From the NCBI GenBank assembly GCA_047600605.1, contig JASGKK010000003.1, positions 496,001 to 560,000 on the forward strand: a stretch of 64,000 nucleotides of DNA. Direction: 5' to 3'. Position 1 is the first letter of the stretch, and every line of letters starts with the position of its first letter. Below are positions 18,327-27,400 of the stretch, in pieces. A program made the translations under genes and the position numbers. Below the pieces are notes generated by a model that searched no databases, had not been told where the DNA came from, and was given only the letters and a program-made list of their open reading frames with translations. This DNA comes from CAYMZZ01 sp047600605. GTDB taxonomy: Bacteria > Bacteroidota > Bacteroidia > Chitinophagales > Chitinophagaceae.

Positions 18327-18722
18327 ATGCAACGATCCTTTCCTTTTCTTTCATTGCCGGCAACATTAACTGCTTTGCGCATATCGCTGGCTATCGTTTT
18401 TCTGGCGCATGCTATCGTACGTATTGTAAATGGCACCACTCCGCAATTTGCTTCGTTTATGGAATCCAAACATATACCGTTGCCTGTGGCGACCGTATGG
18501 GCCATCACGGTTTTTGAAATTGCAGCCAGTATCTGTCTTCTTCTGAAACGATATGTAAAAATCGCCTGTATGGGCCTGCTACTCATACTCGTGGTGGGCA
18601 TTATCCTTATTCATGCCAGCCTCGGCTGGTTTGTAGGCGAGCATGGAACGGGTGGTTGTGAGTATAGTTTTGTTCTTATTGTGGCTTTACTGGTGGTCGC
18701 GGCAGAGCAGAATAAGTTTTGA
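18327..18722 (+). CDS. DoxX-family membrane protein
   Basis: 131 residues with four predicted membrane helices and the DoxX-type sequence ALRISLAIVFLAHAIVRI near the N-terminus. The conserved 'GEHGTGGCEYSFVL' motif precedes the last helix. DoxX proteins are small inner-membrane proteins linked to quinol or thiol redox chemistry, but few have a proven role. Likely co-transcribed with the hydrolase. Confidence 0.85.
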   Translation: MQRSFPFLSLPATLTALRISLAIVFLAHAIVRIVNGTTPQFASFMESKHIPLPVATVWAITVFEIAASICLLLKRYVKIACMGLLLILVVGIILIHASLGWFVGEHGTGGCEYSFVLIVALLVVAAEQNKF

Positions 18723-18725
18723 GTA

Positions 18726-18836
18726 ATAAGTTCTAAGTATTAAGTAGTAAGGTCTAATAATGAAAATTTGATCTTAGGATAACCCAGAGGAAGCCAGGTC
18801 TTTTCGGATACCTGTAACTTAATACTTAGAACTTAT
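18726..18836. repeat. Perfect 20-bp inverted repeat
   Basis: Arms at 18726-18745 and 18817-18836 are exact reverse complements, built from the words AAGTTC, TAAGTATTAAGT. A degenerate third unit follows at about 18837-18860. The spacer is 71 bases, so as a terminator it is unusual. It lies just after the DoxX stop codon. Confidence 0.85.
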
Positions 18837-18861
18837 AACTTAATACTTACAACTTATAAGC

Positions 18862-18869
18862 TATCTTTG
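18862..18869 (+). promoter_or_regulatory. -7 promoter element TATCTTTG
   Basis: Perfect match to TAnnTTTG, four bases before the ATG of a 43-codon ORF and about 310 bases before the Rnk-like gene. No clear -33 element. It could give the Rnk-like gene a long leader. Confidence 0.5.
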
Positions 18870-18873
18870 CCTC

Positions 18874-19005
18874 ATGCCACAGGCTCAGCACATACTATCT
18901 TTTCCTGCTGCATCCGTCCCGCGGATGGCCAATGGCTTTGTATCCAATTGTTTGCGTACTTTCTTTTTTGCCAATAAAGTCTTTATTACGCAGACCCCGG
19001 CCTGA
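18874..19005 (+). CDS. Short ORF, possible leader peptide (43 aa)
   Basis: An ATG four bases downstream of a promoter-like element opens a 43-codon frame with a hydrophobic, Phe-rich C-terminal part (RTFFFANKVFITQTPA). Its stop codon lies within a potential stem: ACCCCGG at 18994-19000 pairs with CCGGGGT at 19024-19030. This layout recalls attenuator leaders, but the codons are not strongly biased to one amino acid and the next gene is not a biosynthetic one. It may also be chance. Confidence 0.3.
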   Translation: MPQAQHILSFPAASVPRMANGFVSNCLRTFFFANKVFITQTPA

Positions 19006-19177
19006 TTCCAGTTGTTGTTTCACCCGGGGTTTAGTCCTTGCAGTGATGAGTGGACTGCATTATCCGTCATTTTTCTGATACAGGTTGTTCAGGGTCTTAT
19101 TGCATTATATGTAATGTAATAAACCATCTACAGCCTGCATTGCCACTTGCTATTATCAACATATAACTTTTTCAATC

Positions 19178-19579
19178 ATGATCACAGAAACACAACTTAT
19201 ATTATGCAAATCCGATTTTGACCTGTTGAAACGCCATGTACAAAATATCCGTCATGCAGCTACGGTAGAGGGGCGTACTGCGGAGCGCCTCGCAACCGAG
19301 CTTGAGCAAAGTAATATTGTTGCCGATGCACAGCAGCTGCCTGCCGATGTAATACGTCTGCATTCACGCGTTACCATCGATTTCAAGGAAAATGGGCAAA
19401 CCCTGCATATTCAGCTCGTGCCTCACAGTCAGGCCAACCTGAGCCAGAATCGTATTTCTATTCTGACTCCACTGGGTATGGCTCTTATCGGATACCGTCA
19501 GGGGCAGACGATCAACTGGGAGATGCCGGCAGGAAAAAAGACTGTTTATATTAAGGAGGTGGGGAATGAAACCGTATAA
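19178..19579 (+). CDS. Rnk/GreA-like transcription elongation regulator
   Basis: 133 residues. The C-terminal half (about 60-133) resembles the GreA/GreB C-terminal domain, as in Rnk (regulator of nucleoside diphosphate kinase): DVIRLHSRVTIDF, then ISILTPLGMALIGYRQGQTINW. The N-terminal coiled-coil is short, as in Rnk, so RNA cleavage stimulation by a full GreA finger is unlikely. It probably binds the secondary channel of RNA polymerase. The stop codon lies inside a copy of an intergenic repeat. Confidence 0.88.
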   Translation: MITETQLILCKSDFDLLKRHVQNIRHAATVEGRTAERLATELEQSNIVADAQQLPADVIRLHSRVTIDFKENGQTLHIQLVPHSQANLSQNRISILTPLGMALIGYRQGQTINWEMPAGKKTVYIKEVGNETV

Positions 19580-19658
19580 AGAGTTTAAAGGTTTAAAAGT
19601 ATAAATGTATAAGAAGCCTACTAAAAGGCCCTTTATACATTTATACTTTTAAACCTTT
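19574..19658. terminator. Bidirectional hairpin, 26-bp perfect inverted repeat
   Basis: Arms at 19587-19612 and 19633-19658 are exact reverse complements with a 20-base loop. The element sits between two convergent genes. Its left side begins with the word GTATAAAGAGTTTAAAGG, which includes the Rnk-like stop codon, and its right arm overlaps the stop codon of the 70-residue gene. It probably ends transcription from both sides, although it lacks a classical U-tract. Confidence 0.75.
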
Positions 19659-19869
19659 ACTCCTCCAACTCCTCTATCTCCACTCCCACCCTCGCTGCTG
19701 TGGCAGCCAGAAGAGTAATGTCTACTTCGGAGGCTTCTACGCGCAGCACTTTATCACAATCGTGAAGATCTACGGTGATACGGGCTTTCGGATACAATTG
19801 CTGCAGACGTTGTATCAATACGCTGGCCTCGCTGCTATTGGCAGCTGTTGATTTAAACACATATACCAT
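19657..19869 (-). CDS. Small conserved-type protein (70 aa), ferredoxin-like fold suspected
   Basis: 70 residues ending in an acidic tail (EIEELEE). The pattern VYVFKSTAANSSEASVLIQR, then ITVDLHDCDKVLRVEA, recalls a Bacteroidota family of small beta-alpha-beta proteins similar in fold to heavy-metal-associated domains, but it lacks CxxC. The single Cys in DLHDCDK is a family feature as I recall it. No function can be assigned. Confidence 0.65.
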   Translation of the reverse strand: MVYVFKSTAANSSEASVLIQRLQQLYPKARITVDLHDCDKVLRVEASEVDITLLAATAARVGVEIEELEE

Positions 19870-19915
19870 TGCTCATTAGTGTGCTTTCAAAAAGACGTTT
19901 GTAATCATAAGATAT

Positions 19916-19998
19916 GGTAAAAGGTATAGGGTAAAGGGCAAAAGGAATATGTGTTGCAGGATTCTCTGCCTTTCACCCTTTATCTTTGACCTTCTACC
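19916..19998. repeat. Imperfect 30-bp inverted repeat in a divergent gap
   Basis: Arms at 19916-19945 and 19969-19998 match at 23 of 30 positions. The left part, from 19914, has 21 bases that recur with two mismatches at 24321-24341. It lies between divergent genes, so it is not a terminator for either. Confidence 0.65.
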
Positions 19999-20130
19999 TT
20001 CTTCTACAAATATTGATCCTTTATCTTATTACAATAGGGTGCAATTACGACTCTTTTAAAGGGCTTTCGCGACAGTGAAGTGTTTCGATCCTTATTTGTT
20101 GCCTATCTTGCCGTGGTTTCCGATTACTCC

Positions 20131-21432
20131 ATGCCACGCATTTACACGTATATATTTCTTTTGCTTGCAGCGATTGCGATCGCCTGCTGTATCTATCGGG
20201 ATACCCGGCTTGAGCAGCAGCATCCCGGCGACCTGCGCAACCGGGTTGTGGGTGCCCGTTTACAGAAAGACGGTATTTCTCCTTACTTCTATGGATGGGA
20301 CTCTACAAAATCATTTCGTTATTACGATCCCACTGGTTATGATTTCATGGCTGCATCCAACATTACTGCTTCTCCTTTTTTCCATCAATTACTGTATCCA
20401 ATCGCCGATATCCCGCAACGCAGCTTTTCCAGAATATGGCTCATCATCCAGTACCTCTCCTGGGCATCTATGCTGGGTATTGCCATCTGCCTTGTTTCCT
20501 CACGCCGGCAACGGTTGCTGATAACAGCAGTAGCTGTTCTTTTTTTATTTACGCGATTCTGGACCGATACGGTATTTAAAGGACAGAACTATTTTTTTAT
20601 TGGCTGGTTTTGCTTTGTATTTATTGCGTTGCTTTATAAATCCGCCAGTCGCCGGTCATTGTTTCTGGCCGGCATTGTTGCAGCGATCCTGATCCTGCTC
20701 AGACCCACCCTGGCTTTTTTTCTATTGCCTTTTTTGTTCTTATGGAAACAATGGCCGCTCAAAAACCGGCTCGCAGGTATTGCAGGTAGTTTATTGATGC
20801 TGGCACTGGCATTGGGCTCTTCACAATCCCGTTACTACTGGCAACAGTACCTGACTGCATTGAGCGAGCATGTAAAACTCCATCAGCAGTTGCAGCCAGA
20901 TCCCGGACAGAAAGCTTCTTTCAATCATCATCTGGACTACGAAGGATGGAAGATGGATGAAACAGATAATGCGGCTCGCGCTTATCCATACAAAGCCAGT
21001 GGTGAAAGCTCCAATGTTTTTGTATGGTATAAACAGGTCTTTCACCAACGCATGCCCGTAAACTGGATGATGATCGGCAGCCTGGTCATAATAGCCCTGC
21101 TGCTTTTATTCTATTATCGTCGCGTGGTATTGCCACATGGATTTACGGCTGTACAGGCGGGTTTGCTGGGCATCTGTTTATATATGATCTCCGACTATTT
21201 TTCACCTATTCACCGTTTTACGTATAATGGAATGCCCTGGCTCGCTGCGTTGCTGGTAATAGGATGGTATCACCGGTTACCTTATGCCATATATGGATTA
21301 ATACTGGCAGCATTACTGTTGCTGTCTGTACCCTGGCGTATCATACCCATGCAACATAGTATAGGAGAATACCTGTTACTCCTGGCTACACTTATCATCG
21401 TTACTAAAAAACATACAAAAGCTTTTGTCTAA
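20131..21432 (+). CDS. GT87-like integral membrane glycosyltransferase (DUF2029)
   Basis: 433 residues from the ATG at 20131; a GTG at 20080 is in frame. The ATG start gives a normal first membrane helix and leaves TATCTTGC (20104-20111) as a possible promoter element. About ten membrane helices are seen. The first loop contains 'DLRNRVVGARLQKDGISPY', and a later one contains FKGQNYFFIG, fitting the polyprenol-phosphate-sugar-dependent GT87 family. The 3' end overlaps the flavoprotein gene by eight bases. It probably adds a sugar to a lipid-linked or surface glycan. Confidence 0.75.
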   Translation: MPRIYTYIFLLLAAIAIACCIYRDTRLEQQHPGDLRNRVVGARLQKDGISPYFYGWDSTKSFRYYDPTGYDFMAASNITASPFFHQLLYPIADIPQRSFSRIWLIIQYLSWASMLGIAICLVSSRRQRLLITAVAVLFLFTRFWTDTVFKGQNYFFIGWFCFVFIALLYKSASRRSLFLAGIVAAILILLRPTLAFFLLPFLFLWKQWPLKNRLAGIAGSLLMLALALGSSQSRYYWQQYLTALSEHVKLHQQLQPDPGQKASFNHHLDYEGWKMDETDNAARAYPYKASGESSNVFVWYKQVFHQRMPVNWMMIGSLVIIALLLLFYYRRVVLPHGFTAVQAGLLGICLYMISDYFSPIHRFTYNGMPWLAALLVIGWYHRLPYAIYGLILAALLLLSVPWRIIPMQHSIGEYLLLLATLIIVTKKHTKAFV

Positions 21433-22960
21433 AACCGCCATAATAATAGGAGCCGGACCGGCCGGGCTTACAGCTGCCTATGAGCTGCTTACCCATACGG
21501 ATATTATTCCCATTGTGCTGGAAGCCGGACCACAGGTAGGCGGGCTTTCCAAAACCATTGATCACAATGGTAATAAAATCGACATAGGGGGGCATCGTTT
21601 TTTTTCTAAATCAAAAAAAGTAGTGGACTGGTGGCTGCACTTTCTGCCTCTTGATACATCGGTAGTGGGCGATGCGGTACAATTACACTATCAAAACAAG
21701 ACGGCTTCTCATATATTACCTGATCACCATAATACAGATACGCATCAGCGCATGTTGCTGCGTCCGCGAAAGTCAAGGATCTATTTTGAAAAAAAACTAT
21801 ACGATTATCCTCTTCAGCCCGGTATAGCCACTATCCGGCGCCTGGGCTGGGGACGCTCACTGCGTATCTTTGGCAGCTACCTGGGCGCCCGTCTTATGCC
21901 CCGGAAACCAGAGTCATCACTCGAAGACTTTTTCATTAACCGTTTTGGATCCGAGTTATATCTTACTTTCTTCAAAGATTATACAGAAAAGGTCTGGGGT
22001 GTACCCTGTCATCAGATACCGGCCGACTGGGGACGACAGCGGGTGAAAAATCTCAATATTGGCAAAGTTATTGGCCATGCCATACGTTCCATCTTTGTAC
22101 GCAATACCAGCCTGCAGCAGAAGGGCACCAGCACGAGTCTTATCGAACAGTTTTTATACCCGCTATACGGACCCGGACAAATGTGGGAAACCGTTGCCCG
22201 TACCATTGAAGAAAAAGGAGGGCAAATCCTGCTCAATACAGCCGTGACCCGCCTGCTGGGCAATGGGCAGGATCGGGTCGTAGCAATAGAAACCAGCGAT
22301 ACCCATGCAGGCACCACCCGCCGTTTTGCTGCTGATTACGTCCTCTCTACCATGCCTGTGCGTGAGTTACTGCAGCAGGTCGATCAGCTACCGGTGCCAC
22401 CGGCCGTGGCACAAATTGCCGACTCATTGCAGTATCGCGATTTTTTGATCGTAGGTATACTTACAGATCAGTTGTTGCTTACTGAAAAAAATGGGAGTGA
22501 TGTGTCGGATAACTGGATATATATACAGGATCATCATATAAAAGCCGGTCGTCTGCAATTCTTTCACAACTGGAGCCCGGGTATGGTGCAGCAGGCAGAC
22601 AGCAAGTGGCTGGGTGTTGAATATTTCTGCGAGGAAACAGAGCCTTTCTGGCAGCAGCCAGATGAGGAAATAAGCCGGCAGGCTATTGCAGAAATGCAGC
22701 AGATCGGTATTTTATCTGCTGAGGCCGTAAAAGATACGTTGGTGGTACGGGTCAAAAAGGCCTATCCTTCCTACAATGGCGGGTATCAGCATTTCGATCA
22801 GCTTATCGGCTGGTTCAACACCATCACCAACCTTTATCCCATTGGCCGCAATGGTATGCACCGCTACAATAATACAGATCACAGCATGCTTACAGCAATG
22901 GCTGCCGTAGATGCGATAGTCAGCCGGCTCTTCCGACAAAAGCACTCTCTGGAGTATTAA
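21425..22960 (+). CDS. FAD-dependent oxidoreductase of the UDP-galactopyranose mutase/protoporphyrinogen oxidase type
   Basis: 511 residues. The start is a TTG at 21425 that overlaps the previous stop codon; no ATG is near. The dinucleotide-binding motif is IIIGAGPAGLTAAYELL, followed by E (VLEAGPQVGG) and 'IDIGGHRFFSKS', typical of amine-oxidase-like flavoproteins (COG1232). Such proteins occur in polysaccharide loci as mutases or desaturases of sugar or polyprenyl substrates. Coupling to a GT87-like gene supports a role in glycan assembly. The exact reaction is unknown. Confidence 0.85.
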   Translation: MSKTAIIIGAGPAGLTAAYELLTHTDIIPIVLEAGPQVGGLSKTIDHNGNKIDIGGHRFFSKSKKVVDWWLHFLPLDTSVVGDAVQLHYQNKTASHILPDHHNTDTHQRMLLRPRKSRIYFEKKLYDYPLQPGIATIRRLGWGRSLRIFGSYLGARLMPRKPESSLEDFFINRFGSELYLTFFKDYTEKVWGVPCHQIPADWGRQRVKNLNIGKVIGHAIRSIFVRNTSLQQKGTSTSLIEQFLYPLYGPGQMWETVARTIEEKGGQILLNTAVTRLLGNGQDRVVAIETSDTHAGTTRRFAADYVLSTMPVRELLQQVDQLPVPPAVAQIADSLQYRDFLIVGILTDQLLLTEKNGSDVSDNWIYIQDHHIKAGRLQFFHNWSPGMVQQADSKWLGVEYFCEETEPFWQQPDEEISRQAIAEMQQIGILSAEAVKDTLVVRVKKAYPSYNGGYQHFDQLIGWFNTITNLYPIGRNGMHRYNNTDHSMLTAMAAVDAIVSRLFRQKHSLEY

Positions 22961-23068
22961 TGCAGATGAGACTTACCACGAAGAGACGGAATAGGCTTTT
23001 ACTATTTTTTCATTTTCACTGGCGACAGATATTGAGTATCTTGATCCATCTAATTTTTATTATTTCTC

Positions 23069-24280
23069 ATGCTTACACCCTTACCTTATCACAGGCGGGT
23101 TCGCGACTATTTCCGTCAGCAAACCAAAACCTGGGATTATTTTGCACTGGCCAAAAACAAGGAAGAACAGTTGACCGAGTTTAAGACCGAACTGCTCAAA
23201 AACACCTATAAGTTTGATCCTGTTGCCGATCATGGTATTTACAGCAAGGTCGATCTCGCCAAAAACAAACTTGAGCTCACCAGCCTTCCCGTCACCGTAT
23301 ACCAGGCGCAGTATACAGAAGAGTTGAATGCATCCATTGTATACCTCAACCGGGAAGCGCATATTGTATTCAGCGGACCGGTAGTCACCCTGCTTTCAGA
23401 AGAGGAGTTGCTCTCCGTACTGGCCCATGAGCTTACGCATGTCAAGCTCTACTCACTGCTCGATGGAGAACTGGAGGTTGCCGATCGTATCATTACAGCT
23501 ATTGCCAACAATCATAGCAGCGAAGCGGCTTATTATGAAACAGCGCGGCTTTTCCGTCTGTATACAGAGGTTTTTTGCGACAGAGGGGCACTGATGGTTA
23601 CAGGCAGCTATGCGCCGGTGATCACATCGCTGGTAAAAATGTCAACCGGGTTGCAGCAGGTACAGGCAGAAAGTTACCTGCGCCAGGCCGACGAAATTTT
23701 TGCAGCCGATGCCAAAACTCGTTCAGCCGGCCTTTCTCATCCTGAAAATTTTATACGGGCCAAAGCCATTCAGCTCTGGCATAACCAGACGGCTGATGTC
23801 GAAACGGCGGTCAGCGACATGGTAGAACATAGTCTTGAACTCGACCGCCTCGATATGTTTCAACAGCAGGAAATGGCAGCACTTACCCGCCGTTTTCTCC
23901 AGTTGTTTCTTAAACCAAAATGGATTCAGAGCACACTGGTCATTAGCCTCGCCCGTCAGTACTTTGCCGACTTCACCTGGGATGAAGCGGCTGTGCTGGA
24001 TGCGTCATTTATTGAAAAGATGAATGGTTTTCATAGCAGTATTAAAGATTATCTCGCCTATGTGTTGTTTGATTTTGTGATGGTGGATCCTTCGCTTGAG
24101 CAGGTGCCGGCAGGTTGGGCTTTTCAGTTTGCCGAAGATGCTCAGTTAAAAGATCAGCTGGATGCCATTGTCAGAAAAGAAGGCAAACTCAGCGACAAAA
24201 AGCTACAGCAACATAAGCAGAAATCGCTGGCCGCTTATTATGCTGTAAAAGAAAATGAAGGTGAGCAGATTTATGAGTAG
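23069..24280 (+). CDS. M48-family zinc metallopeptidase without membrane helices
   Basis: 403 residues. The zinc motif is H120-E-L-T-H124, and E167 in YTEVFCDRGA is the likely third ligand. Unlike HtpX or Ste24, no membrane helix or signal peptide is seen, so it is probably cytoplasmic. The region after about residue 250 is helical with no assigned domain. The gene precedes the giant helicase gene by 125 bases on the same strand. It also follows the flavoprotein by 108 bases. Which neighbour it works with is open. Confidence 0.88.
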   Translation: MLTPLPYHRRVRDYFRQQTKTWDYFALAKNKEEQLTEFKTELLKNTYKFDPVADHGIYSKVDLAKNKLELTSLPVTVYQAQYTEELNASIVYLNREAHIVFSGPVVTLLSEEELLSVLAHELTHVKLYSLLDGELEVADRIITAIANNHSSEAAYYETARLFRLYTEVFCDRGALMVTGSYAPVITSLVKMSTGLQQVQAESYLRQADEIFAADAKTRSAGLSHPENFIRAKAIQLWHNQTADVETAVSDMVEHSLELDRLDMFQQQEMAALTRRFLQLFLKPKWIQSTLVISLARQYFADFTWDEAAVLDASFIEKMNGFHSSIKDYLAYVLFDFVMVDPSLEQVPAGWAFQFAEDAQLKDQLDAIVRKEGKLSDKKLQQHKQKSLAAYYAVKENEGEQIYE

Positions 24281-24404
24281 TAGGTGGTAAGTTATAAGTT
24301 TTAAGTGAGGTAGAAGGATGATGGTAAAAGGAATAGGGCAAGCCAGCTATTCTTTTCATTATCAAATCTTCAAATTTTCAAATCATCAAATCTTTTGATA
24401 GTTC
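24281..24404. repeat. Cluster of degenerate AT-rich intergenic repeats
   Basis: Three short repeat types are stacked before the helicase gene. GTGGTAAGTTATAAG-like words match the reverse of sequence at 6976-6990. A 21-base unit at 24321-24341 matches 19914-19934. Runs of TCAAAT units fill 24360-24392. No TAnnTTTG element was seen for the downstream gene. Confidence 0.6.
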
Positions 24405-27400
24405 ATGTCTTCCGATAATCAATCTCCCATTATCAGCTTTGAAGCGTTCTTAAGCACTGCATTTGATCAGGGCAATTATGCCACTGATGATGTGATTGCT
24501 TTTGTAATCCCTTTATTTGAAGAAGTGCTGAGTTTTCATGAAAACGGCCAGGTGGCTCCTTTTGGTAATGACCGGGCTCTTTTTATTACCGGACAGCACC
24601 TGGATATTGATGAAAGTCTGGCGCATGCACCCAGTTACAAAGCCGGCGCACTTGCCCCGCTTTTTGAAGCCCTGCGCGCTCAGCAATTTGATGTAGTAGG
24701 TAAAAGCCGGCTCGAAACCGACGTGGAGACCGGCGCATACCGGGTAGAATCGCTACAGATACATCTCAATAATGCTGCTCCATTACAATCGCCCGCCTAT
24801 CTTAAAGGTTATAGTTGTTTTGAACAACTGCTGGGGCATCATGACGAGCAAACGGATATATTCTGCCTCGGCCTCATACTCGGCAGTATGGCACTCTCGC
24901 TCGATCTGTATGATGAGCAGGACCTCCGGCTTTTCGCTGAGTACCGCAATAATCCTGTACAATACAATCAACGTATACATCCCACTCTCAGTGCCCTGAT
25001 CACTGAAATGACCGAACTGGACCGGCACAAACGGTGCTCCAGCCTCTACGAAGTCATTCACCGGCTTCATCATTACCGCGACTATGACCCTGACCGATTA
25101 ACAGATCTCAGCACTGTACCGGGATGGATCAATAAAGCGCTCACCGAGAGAAGCCAGCTGATACTGAATAAACTCCGCAACCGGCTCTTTGATACCAGCC
25201 GACGCAACCGCCTGTTGTACTACAAAGGCAATATGCGTTTTGTAAATCTGACGGTAAGCAGTGTACCCATTGTATTACATTATCAAAGCATCAGACCCGA
25301 CCTGCTTTTTACCTGGAATGAGGATATTTCTTCCAGGGTAAAGGGCATGAAAGAGCTGGTGCTTAATAAATATCTGCGTTTTGAAGACCATGCTTACCTG
25401 CCTGCGGCTCTTGATAAAATAAGAGTGGAAAGTCAGCGCGATGTACAGGAGTATGGATTCAGCCAGTTAAAGCTGGTGATCACCTTCCTCAACTGGCACA
25501 ACCTGAAAGAAGATGCCCAGGAACGTATCCAGAGCCCATTACTGCTGGTACCCGTTGAAATACGCAAGACACGACGTCTGAAGGAAGATCATTATACGCT
25601 AAAAGTACTGGACAATGCTGCTGAAGTAAACCCAGTACTCGCCAATCAGCTTCGTGAGCTGTATGGAATACGTCTGCCCGATTTTGTGGATCTCGACACG
25701 ATGGATCTCACACAATTTTATCAGCAGCTCAAAGCTCAGATAGACGCCGCTAATCAGGGCATTCAGTTACGCTATATTGATAAGCCCCGCATCAAGCTGG
25801 TGCATAGCGTTGCCAAGCTTACGGTAAGCAATTACCGTCGCCGCCTGCGTCGCAGCAACGGACAACTGGATAGTTATAAAAATATTTCTTACAGCTATCA
25901 GGCAGAAAACTTCCGGCCATTGGGCCTCGAAATTTTCCGTCAGCGTATTGAGCCAAGGGCCAGCTATCTCGAATTTCTCGTCAATGATGATATAAAAATA
26001 TCGAGCAATCAGCTTACAGGCGACGATACGCGTGAGCGGGCCCTTTTTGAAGTAGTGGAAAGTGAAAACAATCCGTATAGCTGGGATTATGATCTCTGTA
26101 ATATCGTACTGGGAAATTTCAATTACAAGAAGATGAGCCTGGTACGCGATTACAATCATGTAATTGATAATAATGTGCAGCACGATGTGTTCAACGCATT
26201 GTTCAGTACCGACCCCAGGCAGACCTCTTCACCGGTTACGGACCTCAATGATCCCGGCAACTGGCATCATGTGATCGCAGCAGATCCTACACAAACGCAG
26301 GCGATCCTGCACAGCCGTACAGGACAAAGTTTCATCATTCAGGGCCCTCCAGGTACAGGCAAAAGCCAGACTATTACCAATCTTATTGCCGATTTTGTGG
26401 CCCGTGGCAAAAACATCCTGTTTGTATGTGAAAAAAGAGCAGCCCTGGATGTTGTATTTCACCGGCTCAAACAAAACGGGCTGGATGAGCTCTGTTGTTA
26501 TATTCACGACAGCCAGAGCGATAAGCGTGATTTTATCCGCGAGTTGCGTACGACTTACGAATCGTTTACGACGCAGCGCATGGACCTGGCAGCATTAAAA
26601 CAACGTCATGCACAACTACTGGCAGGCCTGCAGACACAGCTGCAATTGCTGCAGACATTTCATGATACGCATAGCAATACGCCCGAAACTGCCGGCATCA
26701 GCATTCACCAGCTTATTGAGCGGGTGATAGAGCTGAAACAGCAGTTGATACCACTCAGTGCCGTGCAGCAGGAGACACTACCGTATTACAGCAGCTGGAC
26801 ACAATTTGGTGATACCATCGAACAGCTTTCTGCCGCATTGGAAGAGCAGGGTGCAGAGGCTGCTTTTGCACACCACCCCCTCAGTCAGCTTAATGATGGT
26901 CTGCTTAAAACCGACAATCCTGTCTCTCAGGCATATGACCATTTGCAGGCTGCCCTGCAGCTCATGAATCAGCTGCAATCGCTTATCAGCAGCAATGCTA
27001 TTGCATCACAACATAGCACTGACCTGCAGCAAATAAAAAACCTGGTGCAGGACGCACAGCTATTGCAGCCGCTTGCCGAAAACGACCTGTTGCGTGTAGT
27101 AAAGAAAGATAATGAGGCCGCGCGCGAACTTGACCGGCACATGCAGCAGTATCAGCAGTTGCGACAGCAGGCAGCAGCAGCAGCAGAGCGGAATGCAAAC
27201 TGGGTACAGCGTTTTTCTGAACAGGACCTGCATACGGCTCTGCCGGTTGCAGAAAAGCAGGAAAAATCATTCTTCCGTTTTCTAAACGGAAGCTGGAAGC
27301 AATTAAAAAAACAGGTACAGTCTTCTTATGATTTTTCAAAACACCAGGTGAAGCCAACGATCACCTCCGTTTTGCAATTATTGAAAGCCGAATACGATGC

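Larger units (their letters stand above)
18723..19177. other. Intergenic region with inverted repeat, promoter and short ORF
   Basis: About 455 bases before the Rnk-like gene. It holds a perfect 20-bp inverted repeat, a TATCTTTG promoter element, a 43-codon ORF and a 7-bp GC-rich stem, each listed separately. The stretch 19031-19177 contains nothing further that can be supported. Confidence 0.6.
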
